Made by a program: the position numbers and the translations under genes
Shown: piece after piece, positions 10,657 to 19,148 of the stretch
How positions within the stretch are numbered: the stretch's first letter is position 1
How the letters are laid out: each line of letters begins with the position of its first letter
Source: Agromyces sp. Marseille-P2726
GTDB lineage: Bacteria > Actinomycetota > Actinomycetes > Actinomycetales > Microbacteriaceae
Reading direction: 5' to 3'
Length of the DNA stretch: 64,000 nucleotides
Assembly: GCF_902809835.1 (NCBI RefSeq)
Contig: NZ_CADDWM010000010.1
Coordinates: 1-64,000 of the forward strand
The notes under the pieces: generated by a model
What the model saw: only the letters and a program-made list of their open reading frames with translations
Told to the model about the DNA's origin: nothing
Database searches by the model: none

Positions 10657-11256
10657 ATGCGCTGGGACCTGCTGTTCGACGATCTCGAGTCGCAGCTCGA
10701 CCAGGAACAGCGCGACGAAGAACGTGCGCTCGCGATCGAGGAGGAGCGGCTGCGGCTCGGTCGCCTGACGCTGCGGGAACGCCTCACCGCGATGGCCCGA
10801 TCAGGGGTCGACGACCCTGGGGAATCCATACGGCTGGAGCTGCGAGGTGGGCACACCGTCGACGTGCGGCCGCTCGCCTTCGGACGCGATTGGATGAGTG
10901 CGGCACACGTCGGCTCGGCCCGTCGAGACGCGCAGGTCATCGTCCCGCTGCATGCCATCGCGGCGATACTGCCGCGCGCGGGCCAGCTCGATCCGAGCCT
11001 CGCCCCGCTGCCCGAGTCGTCGCCGCGCCTCACCGACCGCATCGGCCTGCCGTTCGTGCTCCGTGACCTGTGCCGGCGCCGCACCCCCGTGCACCTCACG
11101 ACCGCAGACGGCCGCGTCCACGGCACCCTCGACCGAGTGGCCCGCGACCACGTCGATCTCGCGCTGCACGAACCGGGGCTGCCGCGGCGGCGGTCCGACG
11201 TGCACGGATATCGCATCGTGCCGCTCGGCCAGGTGCTGCTGGTCTCGTTCGGCTGA
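10657..11256 (+). CDS. Conserved actinobacterial protein of unknown function
   Basis: A 199-residue soluble protein I cannot assign to a named family. Residues 1-45 form a charged helix (LFDDLESQLDQEQRDEERA, then an EEERLRLGRLTLRERL stretch). The remainder looks like two small beta-barrel units, each built from a 'ligand, then VHL/VDV then DHVDL' pattern, ending YRIVPLGQVLLVSF. It has no signal peptide, membrane helix or catalytic motif. The helix-then-beta-barrel pattern recalls small RNA- or DNA-binding folds, but that is inference. The start is fixed by the leaderless -10 at 10645. It is followed by the HTH, SAF and CpaE-like genes. Confidence 0.8.
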   Translation: MRWDLLFDDLESQLDQEQRDEERALAIEEERLRLGRLTLRERLTAMARSGVDDPGESIRLELRGGHTVDVRPLAFGRDWMSAAHVGSARRDAQVIVPLHAIAAILPRAGQLDPSLAPLPESSPRLTDRIGLPFVLRDLCRRRTPVHLTTADGRVHGTLDRVARDHVDLALHEPGLPRRRSDVHGYRIVPLGQVLLVSFG

Positions 11257-11271
11257 GCCGCAGCGGCGACG

Positions 11272-11565
11272 TCAGTCGACCGGCCGGATGCGACCGGGCT
11301 TCGCACCCGACAGCTCCGCCACGTTCGCGAACTCGCCCTGATTCCAGGAGGAGTAGCGGCGCGTCTGCTCGTACTGCTCCTCGATCCACACCTCGAGCTG
11401 TGTGCGCTCGACCCGCCACGGTCCGGCGTTGCCGACACGGATGGCCGGAAGCTCTCCCGACCGGATCAGCTCGTCGACGGTGGCCACGTCGACGGCCAGC
11501 AGCTCGGCAGCGTCGGCAACCGTCAGGAACCGGCCGATCTCGTCGCCTGCACCGGGAGGGGTCAT
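11272..11565 (-). CDS. Excisionase-type helix-turn-helix protein
   Basis: A 97-residue protein with an N-terminal MerR/excisionase-like winged helix (RFLTVADAAELLAVDVATVDELIRSGELPAIRVG), followed by PWRVERTQLEVWIEEQYE and a short C-terminal tail. The family binds DNA as small regulators; here it is chromosomal with no phage genes nearby. GATAAT at 11577-11572 lies 6 bases before ATG at 11565, which supports this start. It converges on the 10657 gene and diverges from the SAF gene. Confidence 0.85.
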   Translation of the reverse strand: MTPPGAGDEIGRFLTVADAAELLAVDVATVDELIRSGELPAIRVGNAGPWRVERTQLEVWIEEQYEQTRRYSSWNQGEFANVAELSGAKPGRIRPVD

Positions 11566-11571
11566 GACTCG

Positions 11572-11577
11572 ATTATC
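11572..11577 (-). promoter_or_regulatory. -10 element, leaderless start of the HTH gene
   Basis: GATAAT on the minus strand (five of six bases of TATAAT) followed by exactly 6 bases and the ATG at 11565. Confidence 0.6.
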
Positions 11578-11687
11578 GACCCGCTGCGCAGCGGGTGCCT
11601 CGGATGTGGATAACTTCGGGGCGTCCTCTCGGTTTCGGGCGACGATGGTGGTCGGCGCCGATCGGCGGTGCTCGAGGAGGGAAGACG

Positions 11688-12317
11688 ATGGCTCGTCGAC
11701 CGGCACGGGGTGATCGCGGTGCGCTCCGACTCGACCCGCGGCTGCTGATCGGCGTGCTGCTGGAGGCGGGGTCTGCGACCGGCGTCTGGGCGCTCGTGTC
11801 CGGGCTCGACGAGTCGAGTGACGCGTACGTCGCCCGAGGCACGCTCACGCCGGGCACGCGCATCGAGGCCGACGACCTCGCGGTCGCGTCGGTGCGGCTC
11901 GGTTCCGCCTCGGCGCACTACATCGCCCCCGGCGACATCCCCGCCGCCGGGCTGGTCGTCACCCGCACCGTCGGCGACGGCGAGTTGGTGCCGACCTCGT
12001 CCGTCGACGACGCAGACCGCACGGGCCTCGCGACGGTCGTGGTGCCCAGCCGGCGGGCGCTTCCGAGCGCGCTCGCCACGGGGGCGACGGTCGACGTGTG
12101 GGCGGCTCGTGAGATCGAACGGGGCACCTTCGAGCCGCCGGCCGTGCTGGTCGGCGGCGCGCAGATCGCCGGAATCCAGGAGCCCGAGGGGATGGTCGAC
12201 TCGGGCGGCGTCTCGGTCGAGCTGCTCGTGCCTCGCGAGAAGGTCGCCGCGCTCCTCCAGGCCCTCGCCGCCGGTGATGCGATCGACCTCGTGCCCGCGC
12301 GCGTGAGCGGTGACTGA
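11688..12317 (+). CDS. SAF domain protein, CpaB/RcpC-like
   Basis: A 209-residue protein with a short basic N-terminus, one hydrophobic segment (about residues 17-36, LLIGVLLEAGSATGVWALV), and a SAF domain (about 42-110, VARGTLTPGTRIEADDLAV). CpaB/RcpC proteins of tight-adherence pili have this layout, with the SAF domain outside the membrane. No tad/flp pilus genes are visible here. ATG at 11688 follows GAGGAGGGA. Its stop overlaps the next ATG by one base, so it is coupled to the CpaE-like ATPase, which supports a shared function. Confidence 0.82.
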   Translation: MARRPARGDRGALRLDPRLLIGVLLEAGSATGVWALVSGLDESSDAYVARGTLTPGTRIEADDLAVASVRLGSASAHYIAPGDIPAAGLVVTRTVGDGELVPTSSVDDADRTGLATVVVPSRRALPSALATGATVDVWAAREIERGTFEPPAVLVGGAQIAGIQEPEGMVDSGGVSVELLVPREKVAALLQALAAGDAIDLVPARVSGD

Positions 12318-13564
12318 TGGCACGACTCGCCTTCGCCCTCGATCCGGCCACCGAAGACCGCCTCCTCGCCGATGTCGTCGAGCACGGCCACGTGATCGTG
12401 GCACGCCTCCTCGCCTGGCGTGACGTGCTCGAGAGCCTCGACGTGCTCGCGCCCGATGTGGTGATCGTGGGCGCCGGCCGAGCCACCCTGAACGAGGAGT
12501 TGCTCGCCGCATGCGACGAGCGCGGCATCCGGCTGGTCGCACTCGCCGGCGACGACTCCGAGCGAGCCAACGCCGCGCAGATCGGGCTTCACGAGGTGCT
12601 CGAGCGATCGGCCGCGTGGAACGAGATCGAGCCGCTCGTGAGCGGCGGCATCACCGTGCCCTCGCGTCTGGGCGACGCCACCGACCGTGCACCTCGCGCT
12701 GCCTCCGTGATCGCGGTGTGGGGTCCGGCGGGTGCACCCGGCCGTACGACGCTGGCGGTGAACCTCGCCGCCGAGATCGCGGCTGCCGGGCACGCGGTCG
12801 CCCTGGTCGACGCCGACCCGTACGGCGGTGCGGTCGCGCCCTCCCTCGGGCTCCTCGACGAGGCTCCCGGTTTCGCGTCGGCCTGCCGCCTGGCCGGCGG
12901 AGGAGCCCTCGACCGCACGGAGCTCGAGCGCATCGCCCAGCGCTACTCCGCGCCTCGCGCCTCATTCGACGTGTTCACCGGGTTGGTCGGCCCGAGCCGA
13001 TGGCCCGAGCTCTCGCACGATCGGGTCACGTCGGCGCTCGAGGCGATCCGAGGATGGGTCGAGTACGTCGTGGTCGATACCGGCTTCAGCCTCGAGCGCG
13101 ACGAAGAACTCACGAGCGACCAGTTCGCACCGCGCCGGAACGCGGCGACCTTCGCCGCGCTCGCCGCCGCCGATCGTGTGGTGGCAGTCGGACTCGCCGA
13201 CCCCGTGGGCCTGTCGCGCTTGCTGCGCGGGCACGGCGAACTCGTCGAGCTCGTCGAGGCGGAGCGCATCGATGTCATCGTGAACCGCGTGCGGTCGGCC
13301 GCGCTCGGCATCGATGCGCATTCGCAGGTGCGCCAGACGTTGCGACGCTTCGCCGGCATCACCGACGCCACGCTGCTCCCGCACGACGGCAGGGCCGCGG
13401 ATGCCGCGATCCTCACGGCTCGCACCCTGCGCGATGTCGCGCCTCGCAGCCCGCTGCGGTCCGCGCTCCGCACCTACGCCCTCGACGCGTTGCTCCCCGC
13501 CCCCGAGTCTCGGCGCTCGCGGCGATTCGCCTTCCCGCCGATGCGGCGCGCAGCCATGGGCTGA
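12317..13564 (+). CDS. CpaE/ParA-like ATPase with altered P-loop
   Basis: A 415-residue MinD/ParA-superfamily protein. Residues 1-105 form a receiver-like region (DVVIVGAG, IRLVALAG), as in CpaE. The ATPase domain follows with a deviant Walker A, GPAGAPGRTT at about 136-145, in which the usual P-loop lysine is Arg143 and the KGG signature is missing. The switch region VALVDADPYGG is near 162-172, and YVVVDTG stands in for Walker B. Such changes may weaken hydrolysis. The gene overlaps the SAF gene by one base. CpaE relatives position secretion or pilus machinery; no such machinery is nearby, so the job is unknown. Confidence 0.82.
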   Translation: MARLAFALDPATEDRLLADVVEHGHVIVARLLAWRDVLESLDVLAPDVVIVGAGRATLNEELLAACDERGIRLVALAGDDSERANAAQIGLHEVLERSAAWNEIEPLVSGGITVPSRLGDATDRAPRAASVIAVWGPAGAPGRTTLAVNLAAEIAAAGHAVALVDADPYGGAVAPSLGLLDEAPGFASACRLAGGGALDRTELERIAQRYSAPRASFDVFTGLVGPSRWPELSHDRVTSALEAIRGWVEYVVVDTGFSLERDEELTSDQFAPRRNAATFAALAAADRVVAVGLADPVGLSRLLRGHGELVELVEAERIDVIVNRVRSAALGIDAHSQVRQTLRRFAGITDATLLPHDGRAADAAILTARTLRDVAPRSPLRSALRTYALDALLPAPESRRSRRFAFPPMRRAAMG

Positions 13565-13606
13565 GGGGCGGGGCCGGGCGCGGCATCCACGCCCTCACCC
13601 GGCGAC

Positions 13607-13612
13607 TACGCT
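13607..13612 (+). promoter_or_regulatory. -10 element, leaderless start of pdtaS
   Basis: TACGCT followed by exactly 6 bases and then the GTG start codon at 13619. Confidence 0.55.
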
Positions 13613-13618
13613 GAACCT

Positions 13619-15118
13619 GTGTCGACCCTCAGTGATCTCGTCCTCGCACAGGGCCGCAGCAGTCAGGCCGATGTCGACTGGCTGCACATGCTCGTCGGCG
13701 ACCTGCAACTGCTCGCCGACCTCGCCTTCGCCGACATCGTGCTCTGGGTGCCGTCCGGCGATGACGACTTCGTGGCGGTGGCCCATTCGCGCCCGTCGAG
13801 CGCAGCGACGCTCTTCTACCGAGACTTCGTCGGGCAGCCGATCAAGTCGCAGTGGCGCGACCTCGTCACCCGGGCCTTCACGACGGCGCAGATCGTCGAC
13901 TCCTCGGCGCCCGACTGGTACGAGGAGATGCCCACGCGGGTGCGTGCCGTTCCCGTCATGCGTCGCCTCTCCGCGGCGGGCACGGAGCTCGCACCCGACC
14001 CCATCGCGGTCATCACCCGACACACCAACCTCGGCGCGACTCGTACGCCGAGTCGCCAGGAGCTCACGTTCAACGAGTGCGCCGAGGAGCTCTTCCAGAT
14101 GATCGCGTCGGGCGACTTCCCCGATCTGGGTGCTCCCACTGGGCCGCGTCGCGGCGCTCCCCGTGCCTCCGACGGTCTCATCCGCCTGGATGTCGACGGC
14201 GTGACCACGTTCGCGAGCCCGAACGCGTTGTCGGCGTTCAACCGCATGGGGTTCGATGATGAGCTCGAAGGCGAGTCGCTGCCCGACGTGGCGACGCAGC
14301 TCCTGAGCGGCAAGCTCGTGGTCGACGAGTCCCTGCCACTCGTCGTGACCGGACGTGCGCCCTGGCGTACCGATGTGGAGTCCCGAGGCGTCACCGTCAC
14401 GCTGCGAGCCATCCCGATCCGTCGCCGCGGCGAGCGCACCGGCGCGATCGTGCTGAGCCGCGACGTGACCGAGATGCGCCATCAGGAGCAGGAGCTCATC
14501 ACCAAGGACGCGACCATCCGTGAGATCCACCACCGGGTGAAGAACAACCTCCAGACCGTGGCGTCGCTGCTTCGGATCCAGGCCCGGCGCACGCACTCCG
14601 ACGAGGCGCGGGAGGCCCTGACGCAGGCGATGCGGCGCGTCGGCGCCATCGCGGTCGTGCACGACACGCTGTCGGAGGGGCTGACGCAGAACGTCGACTT
14701 CGACGAGGTGTTCGACCGCGCGCTGCTGCTCGTCGCAGAGGTCGCCTCGGCCCACAACACGACGGCACACCCCAAGCGATCCGGGTCCTTCGGCGTGCTG
14801 CCGAGCGAGTACGCAACACCCCTGGCGCTCGCGCTCACCGAGCTCGTGACGAACGCAGTCGAGCACGGGCTCGCGGGCCAGGAGGGCGACGTCGAGATCA
14901 TCGCCGACCGAACGTCGACCGCGCTCTCAGTGCTCGTGCGCGACACCGGATCCGGACTTCCCGAGGGCATGGTGGGGGAGGGGCTCGGCACGCAGATCGT
15001 GCGCACGCTCATCCAGGGCGAGCTGGGTGGAACCATCGACTGGCACACGGTGGTGGGCAGCGGCACCGAGGTCACCATCGAGGTGCCGCTGCGGTGGATC
15101 AACGGGGGAGAGAACTGA
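13619..15118 (+). CDS. pdtaS: Soluble sensor histidine kinase PdtaS
   Basis: Cytosolic kinase of the PdtaS/PdtaR system, whose regulator is an antitermination (ANTAR) protein. The 499 residues carry an N-terminal GAF-like domain (about 1-150), a PAS domain (about 180-290), a HisKA_2-type dimerisation domain with REIHHRVKNNLQTVASLLRIQ (phospho-acceptor near residues 303-304), and a HATPase_c domain with ALTELVTNAVEHG and DTGSGLP. No membrane segment is seen. PdtaR is not in the window, which is usual. It converges on whiB with a 12-base gap; pdtaS beside whiB1 is a conserved pairing. Confidence 0.93.
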   Translation: MSTLSDLVLAQGRSSQADVDWLHMLVGDLQLLADLAFADIVLWVPSGDDDFVAVAHSRPSSAATLFYRDFVGQPIKSQWRDLVTRAFTTAQIVDSSAPDWYEEMPTRVRAVPVMRRLSAAGTELAPDPIAVITRHTNLGATRTPSRQELTFNECAEELFQMIASGDFPDLGAPTGPRRGAPRASDGLIRLDVDGVTTFASPNALSAFNRMGFDDELEGESLPDVATQLLSGKLVVDESLPLVVTGRAPWRTDVESRGVTVTLRAIPIRRRGERTGAIVLSRDVTEMRHQEQELITKDATIREIHHRVKNNLQTVASLLRIQARRTHSDEAREALTQAMRRVGAIAVVHDTLSEGLTQNVDFDEVFDRALLLVAEVASAHNTTAHPKRSGSFGVLPSEYATPLALALTELVTNAVEHGLAGQEGDVEIIADRTSTALSVLVRDTGSGLPEGMVGEGLGTQIVRTLIQGELGGTIDWHTVVGSGTEVTIEVPLRWINGGEN

Positions 15119-15130
15119 CCCGTCGGCGAC

Positions 15131-15379
15131 TCAGCCGGCTCGACGCGCGCGAGCGGCACGGCGCTTCAGGGCGCGACGCTCGTCTTCGCTGAGCCCGCCC
15201 CAGACGCCCGAGTCCTGGCTGGTCTCGAGGGCGTACTGCAGGCAGATCTCGGTGACGGTGCAGCGGGCGCAGACGGCCTTCGCCTTCTCGATCTGGTCGA
15301 CGGCGGGACCAGTGTTGCCGACCGGGAAGAACAGTTCGGGGTCGGCCGTGAGGCAGGCAGCTTTGTCGCGCCAATCCAT
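15131..15379 (-). CDS. whiB: WhiB family iron-sulfur transcription factor
   Basis: An 82-residue Wbl protein that binds a redox- and NO-sensitive [4Fe-4S] cluster and acts with the primary sigma factor. The four cluster cysteines are Cys9, Cys37, Cys40 and Cys46 (CARC and EIC), followed by the GVWGG turn at 58-62 and the basic tail RRALKRRAARARRAG. Size, and adjacency to pdtaS, match WhiB1. ATG at 15379 follows AAGGAG by 7 bases; longer frames upstream lack support. Confidence 0.94.
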   Translation of the reverse strand: MDWRDKAACLTADPELFFPVGNTGPAVDQIEKAKAVCARCTVTEICLQYALETSQDSGVWGGLSEDERRALKRRAARARRAG

Positions 15380-15490
15380 GAAGATGCTCCTTGCGTGTAC
15401 TTCGTTCGCAGACGCGCACGATTGCGCAAGCCGTCGCCGGCAGCTGCGTGGGGGAAGCCGAATCTCGGGAAGTAGGATCATGACTGATCG

Positions 15491-15508
15491 GCTCACGTCC
15501 CTGTGAGC
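15491..15508. promoter_or_regulatory. Inverted repeat GCTCAC-N6-GTGAGC
   Basis: A perfect 6-base inverted repeat with a 6-base gap in the 198-base space between divergent whiB and the 15578 membrane gene. It is a good size for a dimeric repressor or a short hairpin. It is not a CRP site, because the half-sites point the opposite way. Confidence 0.35.
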
Positions 15509-15577
15509 ATCAACTCGGCCTCATAAATGGTCGCATAGCGGGGAGATCGAATCAATAGTCGTGAATGGGATAACGCT

Positions 15578-16039
15578 GTGAATCGCCGCGGGCCCGACGG
15601 ATTCATGCCGCAGGCGGCATCTGTTTCCGGGGGTGTGCGGGCGGCCCTGGTGATCGTGAACGTCGTGCTGATCCTCGAGGCGGTCGCGCTGACGGCCGTG
15701 GCCGTCTGGCTTCTCGTCGACCTCGTCGCGCTGCGGCCGTCGTCGTACGCGACGGCCATCGCGTTGATCGTCCTCGTCGGGATCGGTGCGGCGGGCGTCG
15801 CTTCGACGGCGATCGCGTCCCTGCGGCGGGCATCGTGGTCGCGGGCGGCGGCCATCGTCTGGCAGATCCTGCAGGTCTCGATCGCGGTGGGGGCGTTCCA
15901 GGGGCTGTTCGCTCGTCCCGATGTCGGTTGGGCGCTGCTCGTTCCCGCGGTCGCGGTGATCGGGCTCCTGCTCTGGCGACCGGTGCGGCTCGCCTACACA
16001 CCGCCCGAGGACGACACCGAGGCGCCGCACGGCGCGTGA
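15578..16039 (+). CDS. Small four-helix membrane protein
   Basis: A 153-residue protein with about four hydrophobic helices (about residues 20-45, 58-78, 88-108 and 113-133) and a charged acidic tail (PPEDDTEAPHGA). No known family is recognised. GTG at 15578 gives a 19-residue cytoplasmic head before the first helix. It ends 14 bases before convergent bcp. Nothing in the neighbourhood indicates a role. Confidence 0.7.
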   Translation: MNRRGPDGFMPQAASVSGGVRAALVIVNVVLILEAVALTAVAVWLLVDLVALRPSSYATAIALIVLVGIGAAGVASTAIASLRRASWSRAAAIVWQILQVSIAVGAFQGLFARPDVGWALLVPAVAVIGLLLWRPVRLAYTPPEDDTEAPHGA

Positions 16040-16053
16040 GGCCGGGCCGAGGT

Positions 16054-16533
16054 TCAGGCGGCGTCGAGGCCGAGTTCGCGCCGGAGCCGGGCCACGTGCC
16101 CGGTCGCCTTCACGTTGTAGAGGGCCCGCTCGATGCGCCCATCGGGGCCGATGACGAAGGTCGAACGGATGGAGCCGACGACGATCTTTCCGTAGAGCGC
16201 CTTCTCGCCCCAGACGCCGTAGGCCTTCTGCACTTCGAGGTCGGGGTCGGAGAGGAGCGTGAAGTTCAGGCGGTCGCGTTCGGCGAAGCGCTTGAGCTTG
16301 TCGACATCGTCCTTCGAGACCCCGAGCACGCGGACGCCGGCGGATGCGAAGGAGTTGAGGTTGTCGCGGAAGTCGCAGGCCTCCGTCGTGCAGCCGGGCG
16401 TCATGGCCTCGGGGTAGAAGTAGAGCACGACGCGTGATCCGCGCAGGTCGGACAGGGTGACCTGCCGGCCCTCCTGGTCGGTCAGCGTGAAGTCGGGGGC
16501 GAGGTCTCCGGGGGCCAGTCGTGCATCCGTCAT
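16054..16533 (-). CDS. bcp: Thioredoxin-dependent peroxiredoxin (Bcp/PrxQ type)
   Basis: Reduces hydrogen peroxide and organic hydroperoxides with electrons from thioredoxin. The 159 residues have the thioredoxin-like fold starting APDFTL and the active site FYPEAMTPGCTTEACDFRD, where Cys48 is the peroxidatic and Cys53 the resolving residue, the PrxQ spacing. The length is normal. ATG at 16533 is supported by TACGAT placed exactly 6 bases upstream, so the transcript is probably leaderless. No SigH-type promoter is seen before it. Confidence 0.93.
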   Translation of the reverse strand: MTDARLAPGDLAPDFTLTDQEGRQVTLSDLRGSRVVLYFYPEAMTPGCTTEACDFRDNLNSFASAGVRVLGVSKDDVDKLKRFAERDRLNFTLLSDPDLEVQKAYGVWGEKALYGKIVVGSIRSTFVIGPDGRIERALYNVKATGHVARLRRELGLDAA

Positions 16534-16539
16534 TCGTCC

Positions 16540-16545
16540 ATCGTA
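16540..16545 (-). promoter_or_regulatory. -10 element, leaderless start of bcp
   Basis: TACGAT on the minus strand, separated from the ATG at 16533 by exactly 6 bases. Confidence 0.55.
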
Positions 16546-16635
16546 GGCACGCCGGCTGGGTGCCCGCGGTGTCAACGGGTGTCGGGCGCCTGCGGTGTCG
16601 GCGGTGCCTCGATGTCGCCTCGGTGCCGAGGTGGG

Positions 16636-17673
16636 TCAACGGAATGTCGCGAGCAGCCGCTGCAGGGAGTCGAGCCGCGCCCGTCCGGCCTCGCCGAGCT
16701 CGCCGGCTTCGACGGCCTCGATGATGGCGCAGTCGGGGGAATCGGGCAGGTGCGTGCAGCCTCGAGGGCACCGCTCGGCGATGACGGCCAGGTCGGTGAA
16801 CGCCCCGAGGATCGACGCCGGGTCGACGTGCCCGAGCCCGAAGGACCGGACCCCGGGCGTGTCGATGACCCAGCCCGTTCCGCCGTCGTCGACCACGCGC
16901 AGCGACACCGTCGACGACGAGGTGTGGCGCCCGCGCCCGGTCACCACGTTCACCCGCCCGATGGCGCGATCTGCTCCGGGAACGAGCGCGTTCACGAGCG
17001 TCGACTTGCCCACTCCGGAGTGCCCGACGAAGACGGTGCGGTGCCCGATCAGATCCCGAGTGATCTCGTCGAGCGGCATCCGATCGGCGCTCGAAAGGTA
17101 CACGGGGAGGTCGAGGCCGGCGAAGTTCCGGAGGAACTCGGTCGGATCGGCGAGGTCGGTCTTCGTGATGCAGAGCAGGGGCTGGATCCCGGCGTCGAAA
17201 GCCGCGACGAGGTACCGGTCGACCAGGCGGATCCGCGGTTCGGGGTCGGCCGCGGCGACGACGATGAGCATCTGATCGGCGTTCGCGACGATGACCCGCT
17301 CGACCTCGTCGGTGTCGTCGGCGCTCCGCCGGAGCAGGGTCGTGCGTTCGCCGATGCGGACGATGCGGGCGAGCGTCCCCGGCTCTCCGCTCGTGTCGCC
17401 GACGAGGTCGACCCGATCCCCCGTCACGACGGACTTGCGGCGCAACTCGCTCGCACGTGCCGCGGTGATCTCGCGCTCGTCGCGACCACCCTCGTCGACG
17501 AGTACCGCGTACCGCCCGCGGTCGACTCCGAGCACCGTGCCCTCGACGGCGTCGGCGTGCTCGGGGCGAACCTTGGTGCGCGGCCGGCTGCCGCGCCGGT
17601 TGGGCCGAACGCGGACGTCGGACTCGTCGAACTCGGGCTCGTCCTCGTCGTCGCCGGTGTCCCACCAGGTCAT
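16636..17673 (-). CDS. rsgA: Small ribosomal subunit GTPase RsgA
   Basis: Circularly permuted GTPase that tests maturation of the 30S subunit. The 345 residues contain an N-terminal OB-fold region (VEGTVLGVDRGRYAVL), then G4 ITKTDL before G1 GHSGVGKSTLVNAL and G3 DTPGVRSFGL, the permuted order. The C-terminal zinc region has Cys and His residues in RCPRGCTHLPDSPDCAI. A charged acidic/basic N-terminal extension precedes the OB fold. ATG at 17673 overlaps the aroA stop by 4 bases (ATGA), so the two genes are co-translated. Confidence 0.95.
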   Translation of the reverse strand: MTWWDTGDDEDEPEFDESDVRVRPNRRGSRPRTKVRPEHADAVEGTVLGVDRGRYAVLVDEGGRDEREITAARASELRRKSVVTGDRVDLVGDTSGEPGTLARIVRIGERTTLLRRSADDTDEVERVIVANADQMLIVVAAADPEPRIRLVDRYLVAAFDAGIQPLLCITKTDLADPTEFLRNFAGLDLPVYLSSADRMPLDEITRDLIGHRTVFVGHSGVGKSTLVNALVPGADRAIGRVNVVTGRGRHTSSSTVSLRVVDDGGTGWVIDTPGVRSFGLGHVDPASILGAFTDLAVIAERCPRGCTHLPDSPDCAIIEAVEAGELGEAGRARLDSLQRLLATFR

Positions 17674-19040
17674 GCGAGCATCTGCTCCCAGAGCTGCGTG
17701 AACTGGGGGAGCGTCTTCGACGTCGAACCCACGTCGTCGATGACCACGCCCGGCACTGCGAGCCCGATGATCGCCCCGCTGGTGGCCATCCGGTGATCGG
17801 CGTAGGTGCGCCACGGCCCGCCGCGCAGCGGGACCGGTTCGATCGCCAATCCGTCGTCGAGCTCGGTGATCCGCCCGCCGAGTCCGTTCACCTCTGCCGC
17901 GAGCGCCGCGATCCGATCCGTCTCGTGGTGGCGGATGTGCCCGATGCCGGTGAGCGTGCTCGGGGTGTCGGCGAGCGCAGCGAGCGCAACGAGGTTGGGC
18001 ACGAGTTCACCGGCGTCCGACAGGTCGAGATCGACACCACGGATGCCGCGGCCGCCCTCGGCACTCGAATCGGGTGCGCGCACGGTGAGGCGGTCGCCGG
18101 CACGTTCGACGTCGGCCCCGAACCGGGGCAGGAGCTCGACCAGGCGGGAACCGACCTGCGTGGTCTCGCTGGGCCACCCGGTGATGGTCACCCGGCCTCC
18201 GGCGACGAGCGCGGCGACGAGGAACGGTGCGGCGTTCGAAAGGTCGGGCTCGATGTGCACGTCGACCGCGCGGATGGGCGCATGCTCCACCGTCCACCGG
18301 CCGGGCGACGGGTTGCCGACCTCGATGCCGCGAGCGCGGAGGGCGGCGATCGTCATCTCGATGTGCGGCAGGCTGGGGAGTCGTTCGCCGGTGTGGCGGA
18401 GGTCGAGGCCGTTCTCGAAGCACGGTGCGGCGAGCAGGAGTCCGGACACGAACTGGCTCGAGGCCGAGGCGTCGATCTCGAGCGGGCCGCCCTGCACCCG
18501 GCCCGTGCCGTGCACGGTGAAGGGGAGCGCGCCGCGGCCGTCGTCGTCGAGATCGACGCCGAGGACCCGGAGCGCGTCGATCGTGGCGCCCATGGGTCGA
18601 CGGTATGCCGCCTCATCGCCGTCGAAGGTCGTGGGTCCGAGGGCCAGCGCCGCCACGGCGGGCAGGAAGCGCATGACCGTGCCCGCGAGCCCGCAATCGA
18701 TCGTCGTGGAACCGAGCAGCTCGTCGGCCGGGATGACTCGAAGGTCGTCGCCGAACCCGCCGGTTCCCGGCATCCGCTCGAACCGCGTGCCGAGGCCGCG
18801 GAGGCCCTCGATCATCAGCTCGCTGTCACGTGACCACAGCGGCGCGCGGAGCGTCGACGGGCCGTCGCCGAGGGCCGCGAGCACGAGCTCCCGATTGGTG
18901 AGCGACTTCGAACCGGGGATCGCCAGGACCGACGAGAGCGGGCCCGCCGCCGTGGGCGCCTGCCACCCCTCATCCGTGCCGGTCGGCCTCGCATCGCCAT
19001 ACGGATCGAATTCGGGTGCGGAATACCTCGAAATCTGCAT
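17670..19040 (-). CDS. aroA: 3-phosphoshikimate 1-carboxyvinyltransferase
   Basis: EPSP synthase, the sixth step of the shikimate pathway. The 456 residues include the shikimate-3-phosphate binding motif [10 protein letters not shown] near residues 42-51, the active-site loop [22 protein letters not shown] and the C-terminal [12 protein letters not shown] 30-residue N-terminal extension ([15 protein letters not shown]) precedes the core. On the minus strand, TACTGT lies 9 bases before the ATG. Its first codons overlap the SigH-type promoter that reads the other way toward sigH. Confidence 0.96.
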   Translation of the reverse strand: MQISRYSAPEFDPYGDARPTGTDEGWQAPTAAGPLSSVLAIPGSKSLTNRELVLAALGDGPSTLRAPLWSRDSELMIEGLRGLGTRFERMPGTGGFGDDLRVIPADELLGSTTIDCGLAGTVMRFLPAVAALALGPTTFDGDEAAYRRPMGATIDALRVLGVDLDDDGRGALPFTVHGTGRVQGGPLEIDASASSQFVSGLLLAAPCFENGLDLRHTGERLPSLPHIEMTIAALRARGIEVGNPSPGRWTVEHAPIRAVDVHIEPDLSNAAPFLVAALVAGGRVTITGWPSETTQVGSRLVELLPRFGADVERAGDRLTVRAPDSSAEGGRGIRGVDLDLSDAGELVPNLVALAALADTPSTLTGIGHIRHHETDRIAALAAEVNGLGGRITELDDGLAIEPVPLRGGPWRTYADHRMATSGAIIGLAVPGVVIDDVGSTSKTLPQFTQLWEQMLA

Positions 19041-19045
19041 CGGTT
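19020..19045 (+). promoter_or_regulatory. SigH/SigR-type promoter GGAAT-N18-GTT upstream of sigH
   Basis: GGAAT at 19020-19024 and GTT at 19043-19045 are separated by exactly 18 bases, the consensus for the thiol-stress sigma factors SigR (Streptomyces) and SigH (mycobacteria). It reads toward sigH, whose start is at 19149, giving a leader of about 95 bases. It overlaps the first codons of divergent aroA. Autoregulation of sigH is known in the family; its operation here is inferred. Confidence 0.72.
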
Positions 19046-19148
19046 ATCAACAGTAGCGTCCGGCGATGAGAAGGGGATGGTGCGCGTGCCGCTTGCAGTG
19101 CTCGAACGCCCGACGGCTGCTCCGACAGACGATCTAGGATGGCCGTTG

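Noticed and set aside
11272..11565. Evidence for an integrated phage or plasmid (excisionase-like HTH)
   Set aside because: No integrase, phage structural gene, direct repeat or att-like sequence accompanies it, and the neighbours are conserved chromosomal genes.
15491..15508. CRP site for whiB, as in mycobacterial whiB1
   Set aside because: The half-sites read TCAC-N6-GTGA, the opposite orientation to the CRP TGTGA-N6-TCACA pattern.
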